Below are positions 45,180-56,230 of a stretch of 64,000 bases of DNA, in pieces. How positions within the stretch are numbered: the stretch's first letter is position 1; each line of letters starts with the position of its first letter. The stretch is from Uranotaenia lowii. Its lineage: Eukaryota; Arthropoda; Insecta; Diptera; Culicidae. A program made the position numbers and the translations under genes. The stretch covers positions 134,288,394 to 134,352,393 of the forward strand of contig NC_073691.1 of assembly GCF_029784155.1 (NCBI RefSeq), in the 5' to 3' direction. Under the pieces are notes generated by a model. It was not told where the DNA came from, did no database searches, and worked only from the letters and a program-made list of their open reading frames with translations.

Positions 45180-46395
45180 ATAATGATAAGAGGAAGGAGG
45201 AGGAGAGTGCGGATAAGGGTTCAGCTCTTCAGTCAAAGAGGAAGTTCCTGTGCCGAAGGCAAAAAAGGACGCGATGACAGTAATGAAGGCTTTGACTAGC
45301 TTGGTTTTGAGCAAGCAAAACATTCATAAGGAGGTCAAGGACAAACTTGTAAAGCCTATGGCTCTTTTTACAGAGGCAAACAAAGCAGTCCTAGAGATGG
45401 TAAGAGCGCTAAATGGCAGCGCTACTAGTAGAGGAACAGAGGCGAAGAAACCCTCTAAGGCGAATGACAGTCGTCCGATACGGATCGATGCCTTCGTTTA
45501 AACGGTGAGGAATGAGCTCATTACTCCGAGAAGCTCTAAGAGTGTAAAGAGGAAACGAGGGTCGCCATGTGATCCAAGACCTGGCACCCTAAAGAAGAAG
45601 GCCTGAGACCCGATGGTTCGACAGGACCCTGGTCAACTGAAAGGCAAGAACGACAGACCCAACGAAAGAGCGCCCTCCGAATGGCAAACAGTGACGTGTA
45701 ACCACCGTAAGGAGAGAGCTACGAAAACAAACCTCAAGCCCAAATGGCTGTTAAGCCGCGTTAGGGAAAAAGGTGAAGCTTTCGTAGTTAAGGCGCCAGA
45801 GGGTACGTACGCGGACGTGCTTCGTCAGATGCGGACCGACGACAAGCTTGCTGGACTAGGTGAAAACGTGAGGAGGATCCGATGTACTCGTTCCGGGGAG
45901 ATGATCCTCGAGTTGAAACGAAGTTCAGCAACAAAGAGTGCATCCTTCAAGGCGCTAGCGGAGGAAGTTCTTGGCGAGAAGGCGGAGGCGCGTGCGCTAT
46001 GTCACAAAGTAACCATCCGTATCAAAAACCTCTACGAAATTACGACAGAAGATGAAGTCAGGACAGCGCTAGTCGATCAGTGTAAGATCGGTGAAGATCA
46101 GATCTCGATCCGATTAAGACAGGGTCCTCCCAAATCCGGAACACAGGTTGCAATTGTGAGGCTTCAAGTGGTAGCAGCCAACGCAGCATTCGAGTGCAGG
46201 CGGCTAAATGTGGGATGGTCAGTTTGTCAGATAACCATCTCCCAGCAACCAGAGGTATGCTTTCGATGCCTGGAGTACGGCCACAAGTCGCTTGACTGCA
46301 AGACGAGGATTATGCTGGGGGTGCGGAGAATCTAGTCACATAGCGGCTAGCTGCAGTAAGCCGGCGAAGTGTCTATTTGCACTGAACTACGCTTA
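45180..46395 (+). pseudogene. R1-like ORF1 (gag-like), broken
   Basis: Two open segments (45250-45501 and 45613-46335) separated by a stop and frame change, plus a tail in another frame. The second has 240 codons, including PEGTYADVLRQMRTDDKLAG, GEMILELKRSS and, at its end, a zinc knuckle CFRCLEYGHKSLDC. After a frameshift near 46310 a second knuckle follows, CWGCGESSHIAASC, then KPAKCLF. Two such knuckles after a 'P..C.RC...GH' block are typical of R1 and related insect ORF1 proteins. Degenerate but well recognisable. It precedes the endonuclease remnant on the same strand. Confidence 0.65.
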
Positions 46396-46429
46396 ACAGT
46401 CAGCGTAGCCGATCGGACCACGACTTGAA

Positions 46430-47450
46430 GATGTCAGCTCTCCAATGTCAGCTGGCAACCCAAGGTGCCCTGCCGACCAAAAGGTGCTAGCAGTGATACC
46501 AAGGGCTTGGAAGTAATCCAAATCATCCTCAACCACTGTCACGAAGCACAACAGCATCTGCGACAGATGGTGGTGGAAGAGAAGATAGACATAGCGTTTG
46601 TAGCAGACCCCTATTATAGAGCCCTGAATGGCACAAATTGAGTGACCGATAGTGCCAATCTGGCCGCAACAGGGGTGACAGGAAAGATTCCCATACAAGA
46701 AGTGGTCACATCGTAGGAGGAAGGCTTCGTGATAGCCAAAGTCAATGGGATCTTCTTCTGTAGCTGCTGTGCTCCACCAAGGTGGACCTCGGAGAAATTT
46801 AGCACTACGATGTATAAAACAGTCAAGGTGCTCACAGGTCGAAGCCCCGTTATTATCGCGGGGGATTTCAATGCGTGGGTCTAGGATTTGGGTAGTTCCC
46901 TTATGAAGCCAGAGGACAGAGTCAACTTGAAGCACTTGCAAGGCTGAATGTGGACCTGGGGAACGCAGGTAATACTAGAAACTACCATGGAAAGGGACGT
47001 GAATCCATTATAGATATCACATTTGCTAGTCTCAGATGGACAAGTCATCGGTGGGTTGGCGAGGACTACACTCATAGCGACGCTACTTGCCATCGTGTTG
47101 GTAAGAGTGCACAGTCAGCCAGAGGAGAGGTAATGGCAGGTGAAAGAAGCTGGGGGACAAAACATTTTGACCTGAATGTCTTTGTCGAGGTGTTTAAGAA
47201 GGAGCAAAACCAGTCCTACTTGTCGGCGGAAAACCTGACGAAAGTACTCACACGTACCTGTAACGCAGCAATGACGAGGAGAGCTAATCGTAAAAACCCA
47301 CATCCACAAGTTTATTTGTGGACTGAGGAAATCGCGAAATTGCGTGCCAGCTGCCTTCACGCTAGGCGAAACATGCATACGTCCGGAGTATACGTGTTCA
47401 CCACATGTAAGCTTCGGACCAACCAACTTACATTGTATAAGTTAAGGTAG
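46430..47450 (+). pseudogene. R1-like ORF2, endonuclease part only
   Basis: Translates with stops to an APE-type endonuclease: ILNHCHEAQQHLRQMVVEEK, IDIAFVADPYYRALNG, EEGFVIAKVNGIFFCSCCAP and VIIAGDFNAWV, then from 46950 an open 166-codon frame with SIIDITFASLRWTSHRWVGEDYT split over the C-terminal catalytic region. The usual SDH is read as SDA. The polymerase is absent, so the copy is 3' truncated. It is related to the minus-strand R1-like copy at 50837-53450 (IIQLNLNHSEIAQLLLEQ; GDFNAWAVNWGN). Confidence 0.65.
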
Positions 47451-49411
47451 TGTCACCTCAATCCCGGTCCTACTTCTCCTAAATAATGAAATGTTGCGGG
47501 GTAATGTATGGTGTACGTTAATGTGTTTTCCAAGCAAAAATGCTCTTTCGCTGTTTTCAACATCTGTAACTTTTCTCCTTACTATTCTATCCATCTTTTT
47601 CAATTTTTAATTCCAATATTCTTTCTCCATGAATATACATGTTCACCGATATACTGAAAATAAGTTTACAAAAAGTTTGTAAATACTTTTTTTAAACTGC
47701 GATCCAGAGATGGGTTTTGACTAAAACATTCAGTCAGTGAAACTTTTTTTTTGTAGAGAAATGAATCCAACTGTGTAAGTTCAAATTTCAGGAACTAGAT
47801 AAGATTAAAATTGATGTTGAAAAACATGCGAAAAAATTCGCCTTGTCTTCCGGTAGTACTTGAACCCACATCTTGCGCCTCTCCGGGGCCCATGTATTAA
47901 CATTCTACTACCGGTGACAACTTGGTGGTTATGCAATTGATGGCAAATTGCCTGAAATTTAATTTCATCTTTAAAGTTTTTCGTAGAACGTTAGTTGTTC
48001 GAACCATAAAACTAAGGTTCTGTGAATTTTTCAGCCGAAAAAAATTGGGTTCTAGAGGGTTGAAGTTCAACTGTTTTGGCATGGTGTAGCTCAAACAGTT
48101 TCTACCGCATTCAAATATCATTACAGATTCATTTTTATTGGCTCAATCGTTCCTATTGGAGCAACTGACAGCATTCTTTGCTTCCGTTCGTTGCTCGCAT
48201 AGTATGATTATAAATTAAAAGAAATCAAGCTTGACCAGCTGCTTCCGGTAGCCTCGATGTCGCTGCCCTCATCTACGCTCCAGCTAGGATATTATTTTAC
48301 AATTTATTACGTCTCAGATTTCTCCCAATTTGAGAGTGATATGTAAGTAAACTGAATGTACCGTTTTTTTTTATCGCCTATCCGAATTTCGGTATTTTTT
48401 GCTGCAGCCTTACTCAATACCGAAACAGTTCAAGGTAAAAATAGATCTCAAGAATGATGAGCATTTCAATCAAGTGGATTTATTCGGTCTATATCTTGGC
48501 ATCCAAAATAAAATTTCAAGTTGTCTCTAAAAAAGAGCATATCAAATTGAGAAACGCAGTAACTTCGAAGGAGAATAGTAAAGGTAGACAACCATTTTTG
48601 TTTTCATAAAATTTATTATTCCGTCTAGCACCGGAAGACAAGTGAAAAGTTGAATCAATGGATGGGCACGCACAAATGAAATTATCCTCCAGCCAGCAGC
48701 CGTTTCGCGATAACCGTATCGTCCATTTATCATCGCCATTTTTCTTACTAGGGTTTTTTTTCTTATTGTTATTTTCTCAGTCCGAACGGAAGACCCTAAG
48801 TTTACCGGTCGGACGGACTAACGCGTGGCCTGGCCAACCGGAGATGGCACGAACCTAGGCTAGCCTCGGGGAATGTATATTGCACATATTTTTTTTGTTG
48901 TTCCTACTTGTTCCGATTCTTCGCTATTGATATCTGTAAGCCATCCTGTCGCTCGCTGTGCGAGACGACGGCCAGCACATTATTCGTAACAAATCATCGC
49001 AATTATTGAATCAGACAAGACTAATGGTTACGCAAAACGACAAAAGAAAACGAACTCCCGATGGCGATATTATTTTGCGATTTGCTTTTTTTTATACGGA
49101 ACATGACATGGGGAGTTTTAATTGAAATTCCCGATGATTTTCTTGAGTTTTTCTAGCAATGGTATTGTCAGTTGAAACGGACAGAAAAAAATTGAAATTT
49201 TTATGACAGCTGAAACATAAAAGATATTTAATTTTTTTTTACGAGAACTATGGAGCAGTGTTATAAAATGAATAATTTTAACTATTCGTCGAAGCAACGC
49301 ATTACCAAAATAAAAAGGAAATAAACAATGTCTTTTTCAATTATAAAAAAATCGGCATCTCTGGATATTTGCCCCATCATAGAGAAAACTCTCCCCCTCT
49401 ATCGGGGGGTC
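47451..49411. other. Non-coding stretch
   Basis: AT-rich apart from patches near 47840-47920 and 48640-48990. No protein-like frame. A tRNA-like stem-loop lies at 47850-47914. Confidence 0.35.
47850..47914 (-). other. tRNA-like stem-loop, possible SINE head
   Basis: CCGGTAGTA and TACTACCGG form a 9-bp stem closing 65 bases. On the minus strand a B-box-like GGTTCAAGTAC lies next to the 3' side. It is shorter than a tRNA and the inner arms do not pair well, so I regard it as a tRNA-derived relic at best. Confidence 0.25.
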
Positions 49412-49658
<247 letters not shown>

Positions 49659-50281
49659 CGCTGTGCTTAATTGTCCCGCGTCGATTCTCTGGCGCATAGG
49701 GCCATGTTAAAAGACCTCCACGATCTGGTGCCAGTCAAGATACTTGTTAACAGTTCGGATTCCGGCGGCCAGACTTCGCCGCCACGAGTTTCTGGGTCTG
49801 TCTCTCCTTCGATGTCCCTCTAGATTTCATTCTAGCGACTCTCTGCAAATCTCGCTCTTATCTCTTCGTAGCGTGTTCCAAATCCATCTCCACTTACGTT
49901 CCCGAATCTCGATTTCTAGCGCTTCTTGATGACACCAACGATTTAGTTTCTCATTTGAGATCCAGTTGCCAGGCCACCAAGCGGGGATGATATTCCGCAG
50001 GCAGCAGTTTACAAATACTTGCAGTTTTCACGACGTTACCACATATGTGCACCCAGTTACGCACCCGTACAGTAATACGGATTTATTCTACGTTCGTAGA
50101 AATATCTGACGTGAGCCACAGATGTTGTGGAGACTCGCAAATGCAAATCGGGCTTTTCTGCTCCGGGTTTCGATGTCTTTCTTGGTCTTACCACCATCAG
50201 ACGTTATCTGGCTACCAAGATACTGGAAGCACTTGTTACCTAGCTACCATGAAACTGGAGGGATTTCCAGTGTTGATCTCA
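49659..50281 (-). pseudogene. RTE-like retrotransposon, 3' fragment with expanded tail
   Basis: Reverse complement of the same C-terminal region as 30181-30865: it starts within the EIN.GNPSSFMVA block, followed by YLGSQIT, SLRNIC-type and NCCLRNIIPAWWPGNWIS-type sequence, broken by stops and small gaps. Near the 3' end the GGATCGGCGCGGGATCATTAAG consensus appears as GAATCGACGCGGGACAATTA. The copy is 5' truncated exactly where the poly(A) of the R1-like element ends. Non-functional; family membership is clear from nucleotide similarity. Confidence 0.75.
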
Positions 50282-50282
50282 A

Positions 50283-50836
50283 TTTTTTTTTACAAGATGG
50301 AAATTTGAATTCAAACCAACACAGCCGGGTGTTTGCTGCCGTGAGTGGGTTCGTCCCACTAGAACCATCTTGGGCTTCGTGTGCCAGATGTGTCCCTTGG
50401 TTTCACCCTATGATATTACATCAAGGGGTAGGCTGTGCTCATGCACTTATACATCTCACCCTTTTTCACTTTCTCAATTTTGGTCTTTCTCCTTTTCTCT
50501 ATCGCCAACTTCAGACTGGTACGGAAAACCCCGAGACGTGTGCCGGTTAGGTAACGCTTTCATAATAACTCAAAGTAACTCGCGCCCGCCACAGCATCCA
50601 CTCCCGCAGGATTTCTTACCACCAAGGCATGGCCGATTGAGAAACTACCAAGCTAGAATCTCGTCACGGCCACCCGGAATGGTATCTCCGCTTCCATTTG
50701 CTGCAGGAAACATCCTAGCTGAGTACGTGGGACCTTTTAAGTCCCACCACACGTATGAGTCCAGATTAGGGTTATACCGCCCCTAAGATTGCGTTGCTTT
50801 TGAATTGTGGTGTCATACGAGGCTCAAGACCTTCCG
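50283..50836 (-). mobile_element. R1-like 3' UTR with A-rich tail
   Basis: Non-coding, GC-rich for the window, between the ORF2 end and a nine-base A run (minus strand) at 50283-50291. The frames on the plus strand across it are not protein-like. Confidence 0.55.
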
Positions 50837-53450
50837 TTAGCTTGTCAAATTTGGTTGACTATCTCGCTCTCTCCGTTCATCATCTTTCCTGACTAAAGCA
50901 CGCCACGACTCTTCGTCGTAACACATTTCACTCACAATATTTTTCGCTTTCAAATTCTGAAGTTGTTGACGCCTTGAAATGAACCTAAGGCAGACAAAGA
51001 TAACATGTTCTGCCGATTCCTCCATATCTACGCATTCCGGGCAAAAAGGCGAGCTGATAAGCTTAAACCGATGAAGGTATTGCTTAAAGCACCCATGACC
51101 CGAAAGGAACTGCGTCAGGTAGACCTCTCCATTAGCCTATGCGTCCATCTTGCGTTGTTCGATGCGTCCCATTGCTCCTGCCACTTAAGCATTGACGCTG
51201 CTCGTTGAATTTTACGCACTTCTCTAACAGCCCTTACTTTGTAACACTCCATATCCTCCGCCAGAGTTATGTCGATGGGAATCATGCCCACGATGACAAA
51301 AGCTGCATCTGCTGATATGGTCCTGTATGCACAGGAAACTCGCATGGCTATCAGCCGATGTGTGCTCCGTAATTTGGATCTGTTGCGCTCTTCCTCTACA
51401 GCGGAGCTCCAGGCCGCTCCTCCATATCGTAGTTTCGACAGTGCTACGCTCGCAAGGAGACGTCTCTTGCTACTTTTTGGACCATGGCAGTTCGGCATAA
51501 TCCAGGCCAAAGAATCTATGACTTTCGATGCACTTTCACAACAGTATTTGACATGCGCACCAAAACTTAAGCGATTGTCGACCATTACTCCAAGGTATTT
51601 CAGCTGCTGTTTTGAAGATGTCGTGTGCCCTTCAACAGTAATCTCCATGTGCGGCACAAATCTTTTATTGGTCACGAGTAGAACTTCGGTTTTTTGGTGA
51701 GCTATCTGAAGCTTAACTCCCTCCATCCAGATGCCAACCCTTTCTACGGACACCGTTGCATGGTCTTCTACCTTCTCAATTGTTTTGCCAGTGATCATGA
51801 GCACAATATCGTCAGCAAATCCGACTATCTGCACGCCTGTGTTGATAGTAAGTCTGTTGAATATTATCCTCTCCAGTAACTTACCAAGGGTGTCCAGCAG
51901 ACAAATGGATCTGTATGATGACGGGTGCCCTGGGGGTTTCCCAGGTTTCGGTAATAGCACCAGCTTCGCCGTTTTCCACGAATTGGGAAACGATTCCTCG
52001 TCGAGACACCTTTGTAGCACCCCTCCGAAAGTATCCGGAATGGTCTGTACCGCCACCTTCAGCACTGCATTTGGGATTCCGTCCGGACCAGGGGCCTTAT
52101 TCACCGCAAGTTTCTTAGCAATAGCCACAAGTTCCTCATTTGTTACTGGCTCGATGTCGTGGGAACCCGCGTCGTACGGGGTAAGTGGCCACTGCTTCGG
52201 TCCATGCTGCGGGAAAAGATGTGCAACGATCTCTCCCAGTTTTTCCGGACACTTTTCGGTCGGCGACCTTGGGCCACCGAATCTCGCCAGTGCAACTTTA
52301 TAGGCTTGGCCCCATGGGTTATCATCTACGCTCTGGCATAACGCTCTGTAGCAGTTCTCTTTGCTTGATTTAATAGCTCGCTTAAGTGCCACCCTGGCTG
52401 CTCGATAAACGGCACCTCTCGTGTCTCTATCGGCTTCGTTTCTCGCCCGTTGAGCTCGTCGTCTGGCTTTTAGACAGCTAGTACGAAGCTCAGCTATTTC
52501 TGAGGTCCACTAGTAAGCCGGTCGTCGCCACCACTTCGGTGTATTTCATCTGGGCATGGTCATGTCGCACACCGCTACCATCATTTTCGTCAGCTGTTCA
52601 GCATTATGGACCTGGGATGAGTCCTGCATGTATACACATGATGAGTCCTGCATGTACTTCGGTGCACACTTCCTTGTCGAAAACTTTAGTCTTCCATCTC
52701 CGCTCGTGCACTGGCAGTTGCCTTACTGCCACCGGAATTCGGTCTCCTACGCTATAGCATATTGCCTGGTGATCGCTGTGTGTATAGTCGTCACACACTC
52801 TCCAATTCATGTCAGTTCTTACTGATGGACTCGCAAAGGTGATATCAATCACTGACGTTCTGTCTGGTATTCCATGCTTGCGATAGGTGCTGATGGATCC
52901 GGTGTTGCACAGCTCAACCTCCAGTCTGGTGAAGGACTCTAGTAGACTGTGCCGCTAGGGTTGTTGCACCTATTACCCCAGTTTACCGCCCAGGCGTTGA
53001 AGTCTCCTCCTATTACTACAGGGGCCTTTCCTGTCAGTTCGTGAATGAGTTCATCCAACATGGTGTTGAACTCCCCGATCGTCAAACTTGGTAGAGCGTA
53101 GCAGCTGCAGAAAAAGATGTCGTTAATTTTAGAAATCACGAATCCGTCCCGAGAATCTACCACTATCTCCTGGATAGGAAAACATCCCGTGGCGTAGACA
53201 GCAGCTAAGCCAGACCTGTCAGTTACCCAATTACCGTTTCCAGACGGGATTCTGTATGGTTCTGATAAAAGCGCCACATCACACTTCTTTTCGCCTACCG
53301 TTTGCTCCAGCAGAAGCTGTGCAATCTCGCTATGGTTGAGGTTTAGCTGGATTATTTCCAGTTTTACTGGCTTGCCTTTGCCTTTATATATACCGGACAG
53401 TAAAAGCCGCCAGTTTCGTGGACATTGCCATCCGCCTGCTTGCAGAGCAT
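50837..53450 (-). pseudogene. R1-like ORF2 with in-frame loss of the RT palm
   Basis: Read downwards from 53450. The APE endonuclease (to ~52600) has IIQLNLNHSEIAQLLLEQ, DVALLSEPYR, GFVISKINDIFFCSCYA, VVIGGDFNAWAVNWGN and DYTHSDH, with a break near 52937. The reverse transcriptase is an open 425-codon frame (52392-51115): NKAPGPDGIPNAVLK, VLLPKPGKPPGHPSSYRSIC and LGKLLERIIFNRLT, then directly VQIVGFADDIVLM. Motif A, with a catalytic Asp, and motif B are missing between NRLT and FADD, so the enzyme is dead although the frame stays open. The C-terminus (51025-50837) has ESAEHVIFVCLRF, part of the terminal zinc motif. The absence of RNase H and the endonuclease type point to R1. Confidence 0.8.
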
Positions 53451-53451
53451 A

Positions 53452-54636
53452 TACACTGCCGGCCAAAAGTTTGGGATCACCCACTAAAAAACATGCAAAT
53501 TTTGATCGTTCATATTTCAGCCGTCTTAGGACATATTGAAAATCTTCTGATCTCATTTGAAAGATAATAAGCAAAAGCTATCTCGGAGGTATTTTGCCCA
53601 AATATAATGTTTTAGTTTTGAACTTAAAACTTAACCTAAAGTTATAACATTTTCAAACAATCGCACTCAATTTTCAAAGCCGATCATCTCGGGATAGGGT
53701 GAACCAAATCTCAAAATTTGAGTGGCATTAGAATTCCTGTTCTTTACTTCTCAAAACACAATCAAAAAAATTGAGAAAAAATTCAAGAATGTATTTTTAA
53801 TTAATAAAATAGACACTTGAGTTATCGTCCAAAAGTTTGGGATCACCTCTTTGTATGGTGAGTTTGGGATCATTCTTATAAAAACATGCAAATTTGTTTT
53901 ATTCATATCTTTCTCATCTAACATCGTATTGCAGAGCTGAAGGGTTCATTTGGAAGCTTAGGAATTGATGTTTTTTAATAAATTCATTCAAAAATTATAT
54001 TTTAAGATGAGAACTATAAAAAAAATCTGAGAACTTTCAAAAAAACAATTAATTTCAGGTGATTTTTTTATGGTTATCACTTCAAAATATAATTTTTGAA
54101 TGAATTTATTTAAAAACAACAATTCCTAAGCTTCCAAATGAACCCTTCAGCTCTGCAATACGATGTTAGATGAGAAAGATATGAATAAAACAAATTTGCA
54201 TGTTTTTATAAGAATGATCCCAAACTCACCATACAAAGAGGTGATCCCAAACTTTTGGACGATAACTCGAGTGTCTATTTTATTAATTAAAAATACATTC
54301 TAGAATTTTTTCTCAAATTTTTTTGATTGTGTTTTGAGAAGTAAAGAACAGGAATTCTAATGCCACTCAAATTTTGAGATTTGGTCCACCCTATCCCGAG
54401 ATGATCGGCTTTGAATATTGAGTGCGACTTTTTGAAAATGTTATAACTTTAGGTTAAGTTTTAAGTTCAAAACTAAAACATTATATTTGGGCAAAATACC
54501 TCCGAGATAGCTATTGCTCATTATCTTTCAAATGAGATCAGAAGATTTTCAATATGTCCTAAGACGGCTGAGATATGAACGATCAAAATTTGCATGTTTT
54601 TTAGTGGGTGATCCCAAACTTTTGGCCGGCAGTGTA
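53452..54636. mobile_element. Tc1-type foldback element, 574-bp arms
   Basis: The ends are CACTGCCGGCCAAAAGTTTG and its reverse complement, with TA on both sides (53452-53453 and 54635-54636). The element between (53454-54634) is one large palindrome: two arms of about 574 bases with few mismatches and a 33-base unpaired centre (54028-54060). Each arm contains a second CCAAAAGTTTGGGATCACC about 368 bases in from the end. TA duplication and the 'CAAAAGTTTGGGATCA' terminus are typical of Tc1-like elements. No transposase. It separates R1-like from RTE-like sequence and contributes the first codons of an open frame at 53574 that are not R1. Confidence 0.85.
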
Positions 54637-55116
54637 TTTCGACTGTTTTTTGCATTCTCGAGAGAATCCACCGATCACCATGTTGTTGTTACTACAAAAT
54701 TCTTCAAACAGCTCTCCGTTTTTGCTCATCTGTCCTAGGCCATGCCGCCCCATGATGCGCTCAAGGTCCTGATTGTCGCCAATCTTTGCGTTGAAGCCAC
54801 CCAAATTTGAATGTCACCCTTCGGAATTTTCTCAATCCCGCTGTTCAGTTGACTGTAAAACTGCTCTTTCTCCTCCTCCTCGGTTCCCATCTAATGAGGG
54901 CCGCATGTGCCTCGGGCTTAACAGGAAACCAACTCCTTGTTCTCGAAAAGGATGTCATCCTCGTATGCCAGAGTAAAGCAGGACTTGCCCGGACTGTGTC
55001 TTGTGTTCTCCAGTGTTAGGCCAACGGACTTCGTTCAGTCCCAGAATTTCTAGCTTCAGGCGGCTAGCTTCTCTAGCAAGTTGAGCCAGCTTGCCTTGTT
55101 GAGCAAGTGTTAAAAC
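54637..55116 (-). pseudogene. RTE-like endonuclease fragment, downstream part
   Basis: Minus-strand translation gives AQQGKLAQLAREASRLKLEI, LGLNEVRWPNTGEHKTQSGQ, then after frame changes EQGVGFLLSP and GGFNAKIGDNQDLERIMGRH followed by GLGQMSKNGELFEEFC. These are the N-terminal, Glu and Asp-Asn blocks of an APE-type endonuclease as found in RTE-like proteins. It is broken by several frameshifts and stops. Its 5' portion continues at 56166-56230 on the other side of the hAT element. Confidence 0.65.
55109..55116 (+). repeat. hAT target-site duplication, left copy
   Basis: GTTAAAAC, repeated exactly at 56166-56173. Confidence 0.85.
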
Positions 55117-56165
55117 TAGAGATGTACCGAATAGTGGTATTCGGCGAACGGCCGAATACCGAATATTGAGCTTTACAACTATTCGGCCAAACGAATATTC
55201 GGCCGAATATTCGGTCGAATATTCGGTCGAATATTCTAGTGAGTTTGCATTGAAAAAACCTTAAGCAATTATTTCAATGCTTTATATTTCTTCCATATTA
55301 ATGCCCCTCATGTTTTTAGTCGATTATTTAAACCAGATGATATAATCCGATGATGTCGCATCTAGGGCGTTTATCACAAAAGAGATTGCGTTCCTGTGAA
55401 ATCAGGAATAAAACATGTCGAAACAGGTGTCAAGCTATTTGAAATTGCTTCTCAGATATTGAATTAGATGAAGGTCTTATTTCAGCAAGATATCTTTCAA
55501 ATAGTTGTTGAAAAAATAAATGATCTCTAACCTTAAGCAAACCATACTTTCAACCACACGTATCCGGACGGTCAGGCATTCACAACGTATTTTGAAAAAA
55601 AAAAAATTGAAAAGGTTTTTTGAAAAAAAAATTTGAATTTTTGAAATATTGAACAAAAAACTAAAAAAAATTTGAAGAGGAATTTGAGATTTTTATTTGA
55701 TTTAGTAAAAAATCTGAATAAACCCGAGCAAAACTCGATTGTTTTAACCAATATCAGGACATTCCGGCCAGATTTGACTTATCTGGATTCTTTACTGGAT
55801 TTATGGGCATTCCTGAATATTACCAGAAAATCTGGTATAAACAATAATCAAAGCATAAAACGATACCGTTCAGCATTCTCCTGTAGGATCTACAGTGAAA
55901 GATACGCGAGTACACCTTAGATGCTTTGCTGAAACCATAAGTTTTTAATGATTGTGTAGCTTTTACAATGTTATTTTTGGATATTTTATAAATAATCCAA
56001 AATTATTTGAAAAATTCACAAGTCTGTAGTAGATATTCGGCCTATTCGGCCTATTCGGTCGAATACTTGGCTCAACTATTCGGTGAGCCGAATATTCGGC
56101 TTAACGGTTTTTTGGCGATATTCGGCGCCGAATATTCGGCCGACCGAATATTCGGTACATCTCTA
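55117..56165. mobile_element. Non-autonomous hAT element
   Basis: The terminal inverted repeats are TAGAGATGTACCGAATA and its near-exact reverse complement, and an exact 8-bp duplication flanks the element; both are hallmarks of hAT transposons. Each end carries subterminal arrays of ATTCGG/CCGAAT palindromes (55138-55236 and 56036-56157), the usual binding sites of hAT transposases. The interior is AT-rich without a transposase; the 82-codon frame at 55672-55920 is not similar to one. It would depend on a transposase from elsewhere. Confidence 0.9.
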
Positions 56166-56230
56166 GTTAAAACGTTCCAAGTTCCAATTCGTGTCCGTGT
56201 TTTCATGCTTTAAGTCGTCGCCAAAGTTCC
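56166..56230 (-). pseudogene. RTE-like endonuclease fragment, upstream part
   Basis: Continuation of 54637-55116 across the hAT insertion, starting with the second 8-bp duplication. The 5' limit of the RTE-like sequence is approximate. Confidence 0.5.

Noticed and set aside
46393..46941. 182-codon minus-strand frame
   Set aside because: It is the antisense shadow of the R1-like endonuclease, whose plus-strand translation is clearly recognisable despite stops.
53452..53574. N-terminal extension of the R1-like endonuclease frame (MLIIFQMRSEDF)
   Set aside because: Those codons lie inside the foldback element; the mirror copy at 54514 gives the same residues in an unrelated place.
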